Source of the DNA: Stenogyne calaminthoides | Taxonomy: Eukaryota > Streptophyta > Magnoliopsida > Lamiales > Lamiaceae | Reading direction: 5' to 3' | Assembly (NCBI GenBank): GCA_037126765.1 | Contig: JBBCBC010000007.1 | Location: forward strand, 41,891,394-41,955,393 | Length of the DNA: 64,000 bases | Shown: positions 9,417-19,879 of the stretch, one piece after another | Layout of the letters: each line of letters opens with the position of its first letter | Numbering within the stretch: position 1 is the first letter of the stretch | Made by a program: the position numbers and the translations under genes | The notes under the pieces: model-generated | Told to the model about the DNA's origin: nothing | Database searches by the model: none | Seen by the model: only the letters and a program-made list of their open reading frames with translations

Positions 9417-9589
9417 GGACTCATCATTTGAGTGGGGGACCCATGTTCGATTCTCTCTGGGAACGAATTTGGAATTATGGGAGTTATAATGTGAATTGAC
9501 GATTTCGTGGAGTATTTGGGTGCTTGGTGTTCTAACTACTAATAACTAACAACTAACATCTAACTTTGTCGGATAAATTATTATTTTTT
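9417..9589 (+). mobile_element. SINE, 5'-truncated copy
   Basis: It matches the 3' two thirds of the full SINE at 15671-15851 (minus), including the B-box region (GTTCGATTCTC), GGGAACGAATTTGGA, GAGTATTTGGGTGCTTGGTG and the AACTAACA tail. It is flanked by a perfect 14-bp TSD, ATAATTATCAAACT (9403-9416 and 9590-9603). The A box is missing. Confidence 0.88.
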
Positions 9590-9603
9590 ATAATTATCAA
9601 ACT

Positions 9604-9916
9604 ATTCATCTTTTATTTACACTTCTTTCAAACTAGTTTGTCGAATACAATTTATTTAATGTGATTACTTTTCGCAATATCTTTGTCAGTGAAATTGTGA
9701 AGTCGTTCAAACATAATGGAAGTCATCCTCGGTTGTTTGAATAATCCAATTTTACCAGTTTTTTCTATTGATTCTAATTCTATGGAGAAAGTAGAACTCT
9801 CGAGTCAATTCAACTTGCTTTTTAATGTGACCCACCTTTACTTTTACTACCTAATATTCGGCATCTACATAAATTGGTGAGGGCCCCACTCATTTTCATT
9901 TTAAATTTTGCTAATA
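9604..9916. other. Intergenic sequence, nothing recognised
   Basis: AT-rich DNA between the SINE and the pogo-like element. No ORF or repeat structure stands out. Confidence 0.5.
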
Positions 9917-11209
9917 AAGTAAAACATCTATTAATTAATAACTTGGACCATAGAATTTTATTAATTTAAAGAGATATTAATATATCGATAAATTAATATT
10001 TTATTAATTAAAAAAAAGATTTTTTAAATTCAGCAAATTTAGTACATATGTATTAAAAATAAATAAATTAATATATGTTTCATTGATTATATTCATGTAT
10101 CAACTAATTCTTTGTAACTAATTAAATATATTCATGTATAATATCAATTCATTGTATAAAATTAACTATTATATTCATGAACGCATGTATCAATTCATTG
10201 GAATTACATAAATATACATGCTTACATTAATTCGTTGCACTTAAATAACTATTATAGTCAATTAAATATATTCATGCATGATGAATGAAACATATACTAT
10301 ATAAATCTCAATATGGAAATAAAATAATTCATAATACCCAACCATGTCTTCTCATCAAAAAGACATCACAAAATAATCCATGAATGATCAAATGCTTAAA
10401 GCATTATGTGAGTATAAGAGAGACCATCCCACATGCACTCAAAAAGATTTACAAGAGTGGGTTGATGAAAAATATCGTTTGAAAGTTAGTCAAGGTACAA
10501 TATCAAACACTCTCAAGAGATTATCGGAGTAATAACAAATTGTCAAGTGTCAATAGCAATCTGCTTTCGACACTGCAAAATCCGTTCAAATGAAGATATC
10601 CCAAGCGACTCAAGTGAGACAAACTTTGAAGAAAGACTACATGAGCTTGAGAATATGGTCAAGGATGTTGGTTATCGCAGTGAAATTGACGTCAACAAAT
10701 TGGTGGACTATCCTAGTGAAAATAATGAATGTTCAATGGTTCAAAGTTTAGAGGAAATTGTTGCTGATATTATTGAAGATTCTACTAATGATGAAGCTGA
10801 AGATGATTCAATAACGTTGGAACCAGTCACGAGAAAGGAGGCTTTGAGTGCAACAACAACTCTTCACAATTTTTTGTTGCAGTTAGAGAACTCGACACCA
10901 GAACTCTTGGCTGAAATTAAAAAAGTTAGGGATGAAATCCAATTAAATTTATATTTTAAAAAAAATCAAGTAACAATAGATTCATATTTTAGCAAATTAC
11001 CATAATAATTATAATTGTAATACTTATGAATTATTAATTTAGAGTTTTAATGAGACCTAATATTTATAAAGGGATTTTTCAAAAAATTATTATTTTATTA
11101 TCTTATTGAATTTGATGATTTTTTACAAATGCCTAAGTCGAACTGAAAATTTTTATTATTTTATAGAGTTTATTAATTTATAGATTATTAATTTATAGAG
11201 ATTTTAGTG
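9917..11209 (+). mobile_element. Pogo-type (Lemi1/Emigrant-like) transposon, internally deleted
   Basis: The ends AAGTAAAACATCTATTAATT and, on the minus strand, CACTAAAATCTCTATAAATT resemble the Lemi1/Emigrant ends of plants and are flanked by TA (9915-9916, 11210-11211). The 1.3-kb element carries the two outer parts of a pogo-like transposase but lacks the catalytic middle, so it could move only with help from an intact relative. Confidence 0.75.
10344..11005 (+). pseudogene. Pogo-like transposase remnant (HTH and C-terminus only)
   Basis: The N-terminal part from about 10380 reads ALCEYKRDHPTCTQKD, WVDEKYRLKVSQGTISNTLK, a CENP-B/Tigger-type helix-turn-helix for binding the element ends. 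An in-frame TAA at 10374 separates the first ATG from this domain, and two TAA codons end it near 10530. In another frame, 10547-11005 encodes the acidic C-terminal part with PVTRKEALSATTTLHNFLLQ and a lysine-rich end. The DDE/DDD catalytic core (about 200 residues) is absent. Family assignment is by recognition; a domesticated protein is unlikely given the breaks and the flanking element ends. Confidence 0.75.
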
Positions 11210-11548
11210 TACTTGGAGTAAAAATAAGGATAACATTTTCAGATAAGATATATTCCATTTTCTTTGAAAATGTTGCACCAACACTCTCTCCATCTACAAG
11301 AATCTTCGTAGTACTACAGGTGCTTCGATATTTCCTTCACAATTTGGGACTTACTATTGTACAGAACCATTTTGTACACTAAAATTGTAGTGTTTTAGCG
11401 TATTTGAATTCACAACATTGTGGTATGCAATTAAAAAAGACATTGTAGTGTTTTAGTTTTAGTGCACAGGATCCAATTACCACAATTTGAGGTTTTCCCG
11501 AAATCTTCCGGCTGCCCCATCATCGCAACTTTATGCTTTGACAAATTA
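11210..11548. other. Intergenic sequence, nothing recognised
   Basis: A repeated CATTGTAGTGTTTTAG-type motif occurs twice near 11390-11460. No gene is supported. Confidence 0.4.
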
Positions 11549-11868
11549 TCCTGTGTACCACATGAATCAATAAAATTTGTGCAATTTAATTTTAAAAGTT
11601 TTTTTTCTAATTTTTTTTAGTTTTAACTTTTTTTTCTTTTTTTAATTTCGATTTTTTTTTAATTTTAATTTCAGTTTTAAATGTTTTTTTTTTAATTTTT
11701 TAATACCCGACCCGACCCCAAACCCTGCCCGAGTGGTTCATGGTTCACTCGGTCCAAGTGGTTCATAGTTCACCCGGCCCAAATGGTTCAAATATGATTT
11801 AGGGTTCACTATTTAGGGGTTAGGGTTTAGAGTGCACCATTTTTTATTGATGCATGTGGTGCACAGGA
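11549..11868. mobile_element. MITE-like element, 320 bp
   Basis: Inverted ends TCCTGTGTACCACATGAATC and (minus) TCCTGTGCACCACATGCATC continue into AATAAAA. The core holds runs of T and GTGGTTCATGGTTCAC / GTGGTTCATAGTTCACCC repeats. A similar core is present at 49628-49835 inside different ends. No TSD was found. Confidence 0.6.
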
Positions 11869-12041
11869 GAGTGACTCTTATGCTTTATTCTTTTGCAACA
11901 TTTTCTAAAATAAATATTCAATCTAAATTTCCTGTCATTTTCATTGCTAAAATATCATTTTTTTATTCTGTAATTTCGGATAATTTTATTTTTAATTTTA
12001 TAATTTTTTTTTAATTTTAATTTTGAATATGTCAATTTCAG

Positions 12042-12364
12042 TTGTAGAGGTGTGTAATTAATTCGTTTATTTATTTTCCCTCAACACCCCCCTCACTCGT
12101 GGGCCGAATCGTTGTCTTTGCTCTAGGGAAGAAGCCCAACGAGTGGACAATTTTAGTTGAGTCGTAATTCTTTTATGGTATCAGAGTCTCTGGCTCAACC
12201 CAGATCTTGGGTTCGATCGGTTCCCATGGAAAGTACTCCACTCATTTAAATTGTCCACTCGTTGGGCCTCCTCTCCAGATGGTAGATGCAATGATTCGGC
12301 CCACAAGTGATGGAGAGTGTTGAGGGAAACTAAATAAACGAATTAATTATGCACCTCTCTACAA
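12042..12364. repeat. Palindromic LTR-like unit around a primer-binding-site motif
   Basis: The arms TGTAGAGGTG...GGGCCGAATC and its inverse pair over about 140 bp each, including CCAACGAGTGGACAATTT against AAATTGTCCACTCGTTGG. The short unpaired centre contains TGGTATCAGAGTC (12177-12189), close to the initiator-tRNA-Met primer site of plant LTR retrotransposons. There is no coding capacity. Confidence 0.6.
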
Positions 12365-12840
12365 GTTCAAACTTTTAGATGAGATGTAATTCTTTCATCG
12401 GTCCTTTTATATCGTAAATTTTAAAATCTCGCCGGAATAAGCATATACACCTCATGTGACACTTCAAAATTTATCTTCTTTTATTACATGACAGTCCACT
12501 TGTGTAGGTCGTCGAAAAATTAAAAAAAATCTCAATTTTGAAATATTATATGAGGTGAACAAGCTTATTCAACATGAATTCCGATAAGATTTTAAAATTT
12601 TTTGATAAAAAATAATTAAAATTGACAAATTCAAGACTAAAATAAAAAAAAAACAAAATATTACGTACAATACTAAAAATTGAATCGTCAAAAAAGAACT
12701 AAAAATAATATTTTTCTCTCAATTTCATCACACTATATATCCAGCTATCTCAACGAAGTTATTTACAATTTGGGAAAGTAGCACAGTAAATAGCATATGA
12801 AACGCAGAATCTCATATTGATTTACGTACCTTAACTTGTA
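12365..12840. other. Intergenic sequence, nothing recognised
   Basis: AT-rich, with no inverted ends or coding signal. Confidence 0.45.
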
Positions 12841-13046
12841 CTTCCTTCATCCCAGAAGATTTATTATATTTTTTTTTGGTGTCTGTCTCATAAGATTTTG
12901 CACACCTATTTTTGGACATACTTTTCTTCATTTATAATTTTACAATATACACTTATTACCCCTATACACACTTACTATCCCATAAAGCAATTTTTCTTAA
13001 TATTTGTGCTCAAAAGTTAGTGCAAAATGTTCCGGGACGGAGTGAG
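12841..13046. mobile_element. Stowaway MITE, 206 bp
   Basis: The ends CTTCCTTCATCCCAGAAGAT and (minus) CTCACTCCGTCCCGGAACAT are Stowaway-type inverted repeats flanked by TA (12839-12840, 13047-13048). Its size is normal for the family. Confidence 0.85.
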
Positions 13047-13048
13047 TA

Positions 13049-13385
13049 TTTGTGATTTATGACCATTTTGACACGCCACTGTTGACCTGACTTTTGTGAC
13101 TCATGAAAAAAATATCTAGTTCTCTCCTTCTAGAACTCTAGCATCGATGACAATGCCTCTTCATTTATTTTTTTCAATTTTCTTTTATGCACGAGAATCA
13201 TTAGTTATTAGCAAGTCTTTGTGATTTATGACCATGTTGACACGCCACTGTTGACTTGACTTTTGTGACTCATGAAAAAAATATCTAGTTCTCTCCTTCT
13301 AGAACTCTCGCATCGATGACAATGCCTCTTCATTTATTTTTTTCAATTTTCTTTTATGCACGAGAATCATTAGTTATTAGCAATT
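13049..13385. repeat. Tandem duplication, 2 x about 169 bp
   Basis: The unit starting TTTGTGATTTATGACC is repeated head to tail (13049-13217, 13218-13385) with only a few mismatches, so it is a recent local duplication. Non-coding. Confidence 0.9.
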
Positions 13386-13554
13386 TAGCCTTTTTTTTTT
13401 TTACTCAACTGGAACAATTAATCTCTCTCTAGCTAAGCTAATTCTTCAAACTCAACTCGAAGGAAGATCTGCCTAGAACCAAGTGTGAGGATCGGAGGAG
13501 GATGACACAAATTCTGCTAAACTGGAAGCGACTTTGGATATGAGCTAGTGGTAT

Positions 13555-13835
13555 ATGGATTACGTCCGGACTAAGACATTATCCACCTCATGTCGTGGCA
13601 CATATATTTCGTCCTGCTATCGACCAGAACCTCAACCGCAACGCATCTTTCTTTCTTCGTCTGACTCCGCAAATTGCTTTCTGCACTCGCTGCAACAAAC
13701 TCATAGAGGGCGGAGAATACCCAAAGAGGGTAGAAAATCCCACTTAAATCCTAAGGGGGGCAGCGTGTCTCGAACCCAGAACTTCTTGGTGTAGGTAGTG
13801 GTGTTTTAACCACATGAACTAAGCCACTTTGACAA
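13555..13835 (-). mobile_element. tRNA-derived SINE-like sequence
   Basis: Read on the minus strand, the 5' part resembles a tRNA promoter: an A-box-like TAGTTCATGTGGTTAA and a B box GGGTTCGAGAC about 30 bp later. It is followed by unrelated 3' sequence. No TSD could be confirmed and the 3' limit is approximate. The open frame on the plus strand is judged incidental. Confidence 0.5.
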
Positions 13836-14338
13836 TTTAGCGATTTATTAATCACTACATTCTTTACAATCCAAAACGAACAAATTCTTATGAAAGTACA
13901 TATTAGTAATTTGCATCAAAATTTTCTAATTATCACTAATTTCCCCAAAAAATTCAAACGGCATTTTAAAGTATTTTTATTTAAGAATGAGATAGATAAT
14001 TAATAAAATTACTATGTCATATTTAAAGTCTAATAACTCGGTGCAATTCATCCTTTTTCAATGAAGTAATTTTGAAATATAGAATCCAAGAAGGAACAAT
14101 TCACAATTCTCAATCGTGATTACAATTCAATAGCAATCGAGTTGCTAATCCACAACATTTTTTGAAAAAATAAAATTACAAATCCATCTTAATTGAAAAA
14201 AACATACATGTAGCATGAATATATATATATATATATATATTCATGAAACATAGTTCACAATTAACAAATTCAAAACAAATTCATTAACAAATAAATCCAA
14301 TAATCAAACCAAATATTAAACACAATTAAAGTTGATGA
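13836..14338. other. Intergenic sequence downstream of the ZIP pseudogene
   Basis: AT-rich DNA with an (AT)n microsatellite at about 14219-14240. It probably includes the 3' flank of the ZIP gene, though no clear polyadenylation signal is called. Confidence 0.5.
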
Positions 14339-14643
14339 TCATGCCCACTTGGCCAAAATAGACATACAGCCAGCACCAAGTAGAAGTGAAGCATTTGCAC
14401 CAAGCATTAGCTTTCCATTATTTTGCAATTTGGGACTCATAAAATCAGAAAAGAAGATCAACCATGGCCATGTATATTAGTATTCCAGCTGATGCTGAAT
14501 TAAAAATTCCTTCCACGATAAGAGCCGTCGGGGCTCGTCTCACTATAGATGTTGCTTATCCTGATACCAATGGCGATCCCAATTGGAGTTGTAATCGAGA
14601 AGAAAAGTATCATTATTGTCGTCGCACATGAATTAAATCTTGC
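14339..14643 (-). pseudogene. ZIP exon 3 (TM6-TM8) with two frameshifts
   Basis: It begins after a TTTTTGTAG acceptor and encodes TTIMILFFSITTPIGIAIG, VEGIFNSASAGILIYM, SDFMSPKLQNN and the ZIP C-terminus SILAKWA. Its 305 nt are two more than a multiple of three: one extra C in a CCCC run (SETSP|TALIVEG, near 14528) and one extra T in a TTTT run (MVDLL|SDFM, near 14453). The first shift alone changes the frame before TM7. Confidence 0.9.
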
Positions 14644-14867
14644 CTACAAAAATGGGTACGTAGTAATTATTCGAAAATACACACTGAATAAACTAGTTGA
14701 ACGTACATTGTCTTAATTATTTAATTACACATATTCTTGAGATTATTTAATTTATTGAAAATTTTAATTGTTCATCATTTTAAGACCATATATACTTCTA
14801 ATTAATTTCATGGTTGATGATAATGAATTAATAATTAATTAACATTATATAACGATATAATATGTAC

Positions 14868-15017
14868 CTGAGTTATGCATCCTCCAAGACCTATGCCTTC
14901 AAAGAGTTGATGAAATGTCAAAGCAGCAATTAAAGGTTTTATAGTCTTGGGGCTTTCTGAAGCGCCTAAAGCGATTCCAATTATCATAGAATGGACTATG
15001 ATTCCCAACTCCAGCAC
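14868..15017 (-). pseudogene. ZIP exon 2 (TM4-TM5)
   Basis: 150 nt, phase 0 at both ends, bounded by an AAG acceptor and a CAG|GTACAT donor. It encodes VLELGIIVHSMIIGIALGAS and LTFHQLFEGIGLGGCITQ, including the conserved His residues of TM4 and TM5 that line the metal path in ZIP proteins. Undamaged. Confidence 0.93.
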
Positions 15018-15670
15018 CTTCAATAAATCATAAATGCAGCTAGTTATTAATAAATGGATAAAAAGCGATACATTGTTTTTTTGTTTTTTTTAGAAGTAAA
15101 GATGAATTGTATTGATTAAGTACAAGGGGTACTCAACCCATGAAATGTTCAAACACTGATAGTTGTCATCTATAATTTCCTAGGAATACATATTAAAGGT
15201 TGTGACTCTCAATCATGATACAACACACAGAAAGAAAGTGAATAATAAATCGATACATTGTTACATTTTGTAGCTGTAAAAATAAATCAAGTTAATTACA
15301 TAATATATATGCATAGTTCAAAATCCTGCATACTTTCATTTTATTAAGTGTACTCAATCTAGTTTGGTTTTTCAAATAGTTAAATATGTTATTAATGAAT
15401 AATAGATGAAATTAACCAAATAAATAATTCTGCAGATATAAATCTTATGATTGCTTCTTTTTTCTTTCTTTTTTTTTCCCAAAGTTGTACAACAAAAAAA
15501 TTTATAAGAAAATTGATACTATATGATAATGCCCCCGGTATATGACACAATATAGAATTAAAAAATTAATTTCGATTAGATAATACACATTTTTTATAAA
15601 ACCATAAAATTTAAATCTATTGAATCTTACAATTGTTAAGTGTAGTTAATTTAATTCGTTAGTGTTTATC

Positions 15671-15851
15671 TTTTTTTTTTATCGGGCAAAGTTAGTTGTT
15701 AGTTGTTAATAGTTAGTACACCAAGCACCCAAATACTCCATGAAATCACCAATCCACCTTATAACTCCAAATTCGTTCCCAAAGGGAATCGAACCTGGGT
15801 CTCCCACTCAAATGTGGAGTCCAGTGGCCAGGTGGGCTAACCCACCTGGCT
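15671..15851 (-). mobile_element. tRNA-derived SINE, full-length, in ZIP intron 1
   Basis: On the minus strand it starts AGCCAGGTGGGTTAGCCCAC (A-box region), then GACCCAGGTTCGATTCC (B box), a unique body and a poly(A) tail (T run at 15671-15680). It is flanked by a perfect 17-bp TSD, ATTCGTTAGTGTTTATC (15654-15670, 15852-15868). The 181-bp unit is of the same family as the truncated copy at 9417. Confidence 0.93.
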
Positions 15852-16395
15852 ATTCGTTAGTGTTTATCCTTTCATGCGATAACATCCTCAACTTCATTAT
15901 CAACAAGATCTCCATTTACTATAACAAGTTAATTAGTTGTTCCGAAAGGGAGAAATGAACTAATCTTTGAAGACAAAAGTTTTGATGAAACGAAAGAGAT
16001 CTTAGAAGAATTGAAAAGGCGACTCTGAAGTTGGTGCTCTACCAAGGACCCGAATTTGTGTAATTATTCCTTTAAGGATTAGCTTGGGAATCCTAGAAAA
16101 CTCTTAGATTTCTAAATTATCTCTGTTTTATCGAAACTTCTGTACTGGGCACTCCTTGTGCCACTGTTTCTCAATAATAATTCTCTCTTTTTGGCTGACA
16201 AAAAAAAAGTCAAAATGCTTATAAAATAAAATTATTCTTAACAAATACTATTATTTTTTATATAATACAATGAATAAATATAAATAAGTTTACATGAAAA
16301 CAACACTATCTTTTTGGTTGAACAAAGTTGAATTTAAATTTAATTTTCTTGAATTAACAATTACTTATTATATATATAATTATATAAAAAGTTGG

Positions 16396-16570
16396 GATTT
16401 GGATTCCCTCCTGTACAAGAGGCTCCAGTGCACAATCTTAGTCTTTTGATTTGTTTTGCATTTTTACAACCGCTTGTCCTATTTTTTACAACTATTGGAT
16501 TTAATCAGATCAAATTCAATGATTTGTAAGTGTGCATTAGATCCTCGTGTACATAAGGGAATCCAAATTC
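16396..16570. mobile_element. MITE in ZIP intron 1
   Basis: The ends GATTTGGATTCCCTCCTGTA and (minus) GAATTTGGATTCCCTTATGT form inverted repeats that continue to AGTGCACA/AATGCACA. It lies 40 bp inside the intron donor. TSD and superfamily are unclear. Confidence 0.65.
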
Positions 16571-16610
16571 GAAAAATCGTTTCTTTAATTTCTCTAACAA
16601 TGATCAATAC

Positions 16611-16831
16611 CTGTGAAATCACACGATGACGAAGGAGATCATTTTCGCCAGAACCAAAATATTCCGACACGGATCCATGTGCATGGCCATGTGTGGCATG
16701 GCTACGAACCGGAACAACCGTCGCTCCATCGGCGGCACCACCCTCCTCCTCCACCTTCAACCTCGACCGCCGCCGGTAGTACGACGTTGTGTACGTATCA
16801 ACCATGAGTGTTCCAATTGTGGAAACCATAG
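16611..16831 (-). pseudogene. ZIP exon 1, 3' part (TM3 and variable loop)
   Basis: It encodes VSTIGTLMVDTYTTSYYRRR, then the hydrophilic loop with HATHGHAHG and ends at RHRVISQ before the GT donor. The frame is open and joins the 5' part at FIAM once the Copia element is left out. The TSD (CATAG on plus) occupies 16827-16831. Confidence 0.92.
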
Positions 16832-17009
16832 TGTGAGGAGATTTAGAAAATCACCGTTGAATTTGGTGATTGGAAAACTGATATTAATAATACGGAATTA
16901 CATAGATACAACAGAAAGCCCACAATTAATGGGAGATATATACGGAAAATACATCAAGAGATATTTACTAAAAATACACTAGTCAACTAATTAATCATTA
17001 GTCCTATTA
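16832..17009 (-). repeat. Copia 3' LTR
   Basis: 178 bp, starting TAATAGGACT right after the G-run on the minus strand and ending CTCCTCACA. The pol reading frame ends inside it (stop at 16991-16993). Confidence 0.88.
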
Positions 17010-19197
17010 CCCCCCGTCAAGCGCTGTGTGGGATGAAAGCACACACAAAGCTTGGAACGTAGAAACTCAAAGGCCGGGTGTGGTAAGCTCTTGGTGAAGA
17101 TGTCAGCTAACTGGAGATGAGAGGGAACAAAGCGAGTAGCCAGCTTACCCGAGGAAACAAGATCTCGAACAAAATGATAGTCCAGATCTATATGCTTTGC
17201 TCTCTTGTGTGCCACCGGATTCTGACTTAAGAAAATGGCACTCTTGTTATCACACAAGAGAACTGGTCTTGTAGAGGGAAGGAAGCGGAGCTCATGAAGC
17301 AAGTTTGAGACCCAAACCAACTCAGCTGCAGCATTAGCCATAACATGATATTCGAACTCACAACTGGAACGTGCTACAGTTGGTTGTTTCTTGACACTCC
17401 AAGAAACGAGATTACCCCCAATAAAGATAGAGTACCCGTAAGTGGAACGACGGGTCTCAACACAACGAGCCCAGTCAGCATCGGAGTAACCCAAAATAGA
17501 GAATTCATAGTGTTTCTTAAACGAAAGGCCAAAATGCACGGTCCCCTTCACATAACACAAAATTCGCTTTACAGCTAAGAAGTGGTCATCAGTAGGCGAA
17601 TGAAGGAATTGACTGACCGAGTTGACTGCATAGGATAAATCTGGTAGTGTAATGGTCAGATATTGGAGAGCCCCAACAAGAGACCTATACAAGGTCGGAT
17701 CACGAAACGGAGAGCCTTCACTAAGCAGGGATTCACCAGCAGCCAGAGGAGTCGAAATAGGCTTAGCATCTAACAACTCAGCACGCTCAAGAATGTCATG
17801 TGCATATTTAGCTTGCCCAACAAACAGACCATCGGAGGTGTACGAGACTTCCAGCCCAAGAAAGTAATTGAGACGACCCAGGTCTTTGATGGCAAACTCA
17901 CGATGAGTACGAGAGATGAAATTTCGCAGCAATGAAGAGTTATTCCCCGTAATAATTATGTCATCCACATATAATAATAGGTAAATGATGGAAGTACCTT
18001 TGTGGAAATGAAAAAGAGATGAATCACATCGACTTTGAACGAAGCCAAGGCCAGAGAGATACGTGCAAAAACGCTGAAACCAGGCGAGAGGGGCTTGATG
18101 AAGACCATATAAAGCCTTCTTAAGCCGACAGACATGATCAGGATACCTCGGATCCACAAAACCAGGAGGCTGAGCCATAAACATAGGTTTGTCAAGAATA
18201 CCATTAAGAAAGACATTCTTGACATCAAGCTGATGAAGAGGCCAACTGTGCTGAACAGACAATGCCAGGATAATCCGGACAGTAGCAGCTTTAACAACCG
18301 GACTGAAGGTGTGATGAAAATTTGTGCCAGGAATCTGAGTGAATCCCTGAGCAACCAAACGAGCCTTATGACGTTCAATTGAGCCATCAGCATGAAACTT
18401 CGTACGAAAAACCCATTTCGAACCAACAATATTAGTGCCAGAGGGCCGAGGCAACAGATCCCAGGTATGATTCGAGCGAAGGGCATCAATTTCTTCTTGC
18501 ATAGCTGCAAGCCACTCAGGATGTTTTGCAGCTGACTTGAAACCACGGGGCTCAGATGTGGCAACAAGAGCAGAGAGAAGAGTTGTGGAAGCTAAATCAA
18601 CGGGATAGCGAGGCTTAAATATGCCAGCTCGAGCCCTAGTGACCATAGGGTGAGATGGCACAACAGGTGCCATAGGAGGCAGCACGGGATCGAGAGGATG
18701 CACCTCGGCTGGGGCAGGGTCGGGCGCATCAGCATGCGGTGCGGCATCAGGGAGTCCAAAGAAATAATACAACTCGGTCGGATAAATCCAAATTTGGTTT
18801 AAATCTTTTCGGCGTAAGGCGAGCGACAAAGATGGGAAGGGGTGTCGAAGGAGGCTGGGCATGTGCAGGGCTTGGCGACGTGCAATGAGTTGCATCTAGA
18901 AAGGTTGAAATTTCCAAGTCTGAAATCTGGGATTCGGACGGAGCTCGAGAGAAGGGGAAACATTGCTCGTCAAATTGAGCATGACGGGTGACAAATACTT
19001 TTGAAGAGACCGGATCAAAGCATCGAAACCCTTTGTAAACACTGTTGTAGCCCAAGAAAATACACGATCGACTACAGGGTTCTAATTTATTTGCTGAATA
19101 GTCACGAAGATACGGGAACACACGACACCCAAATGGTTTAAAGTTTGCATAATTCGGAGCATAGCCAAACAGAAGCTGAAACGGAGACGTATCATGC
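16991..19197 (-). pseudogene. Copia pol: integrase end, reverse transcriptase, RNase H
   Basis: From right to left: the integrase C-terminus (FGYAPNYANFKPFGC, CIFLGYN), a linker with a frameshift near 18780, then a long open frame with reverse transcriptase (WDLLPRPSGTNIVGSKWVF, KARLVAQGFTQ, QLDVKNVFLNG, LLLYVDDIIITG) and RNase H (GYSDADWARC, LLCDNKSAIFLSQNP, HIDLDYHFVRD). YVDD is the catalytic pair of the polymerase. The Asn in KNVFLNG where an Ala-Phe-Leu-His type is usual may be decay. The frame passes the polypurine tract and stops in the LTR. The 5' half lies across the Gypsy insertion at 25131. Confidence 0.93.
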
Positions 19198-19871
19198 TGT
19201 TACGTTTTTGATATTTTCTGGAAGATCGTAATATGTTTTTGGGATTTTATGGAATAATATTGCAGGAAATGTAAATTGCTTGAAGAACAAGGTATGAAGA
19301 TTTGAAGATATGAAGAATTGGGGAGAGAGAGAGAATTAGATAGGGAGAGGTAGTTAGAAGAGAGAGAATGATGTCAATTTTCTGATATTCTCATTCATCG
19401 GCCAGTGCCGTATTTGTAACTTACATTGGGGTCCACACAACAGTGGATATTCTTTAGGTAATTAAAACAGAATCTAAAATATATAAAGGATATTCTAGAT
19501 TATTCTAAATGTTTGGGCCCATTTACGTGAAGCCCAAACCTACATTCATTCAGATAAGCCATTCAGATAAATTGGCTCAGGTGGATCCTGAGCCTCAGTA
19601 TTCTCGCTCAGATAAATTGGCTCAGGTGGATCCTGAGCCTCAGTTTGCCCGTTCAGATAATTTGGCTCAGGTGGATCCTGAGCCTCAGCTTGCTCGTTCA
19701 GATAATTTGGCTCAGGTAGCCTCAGTTTCTTCGTTCAGCGTCTTTAGCTCAGGTGGATCCTGAGCCTCAGATTCTTCACTCAGGTTTCCTACTGACATTA
19801 GAAACCCTGATTTTAACTTTCTTTTCGTACCCATCTCTTTACTTTTCAAATTTCTCTCTGGTCTTGCAACA
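19198..19871 (-). repeat. Gypsy 3' LTR
   Basis: 674 bp. It contains a 45-bp tandem repeat block (19571-19787) with an 8-bp deletion in the fourth unit, which accounts for the length difference from the other LTR. Confidence 0.93.
19571..19787. repeat. 45-bp tandem repeats in the Gypsy 3' LTR (5 units)
   Basis: Units of the form ATTGGCTCAGGTGGATCCTG followed by AGCCTCAG and a variable stretch. Each carries the palindromic core CTCAGGTGGATCCTGAG. The period is 15 codons, so both strands stay open through the block. Confidence 0.93.
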
Positions 19872-19879
19872 ATACTCCC

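Larger units (their letters stand above)
15018..16610 (-). other. ZIP intron 1
   Basis: Its donor is CAG|GTATTG at 16611/16610 and its acceptor is just before 15017. It contains a full SINE (15671-15851) and a MITE (16396-16570). At about 16020-16208 there is a stretch ending in poly(A) that could be a LINE or SINE tail, but I could not confirm this. The rest is AT-rich. Confidence 0.75.

Noticed and set aside
12177..12189. Primer-binding site of a full LTR retrotransposon
   Set aside because: No direct LTRs or coding region flank it; the surrounding arms are inverted.
13555..13794. A 79-codon open frame
   Set aside because: It lies antisense in a SINE-like sequence and has no protein similarity I know.
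16020..16208. LINE 3' end in the ZIP intron
   Set aside because: There is a poly(A) run, but no coding match and no TSD, so it is mentioned only as a possibility in the intron entry.
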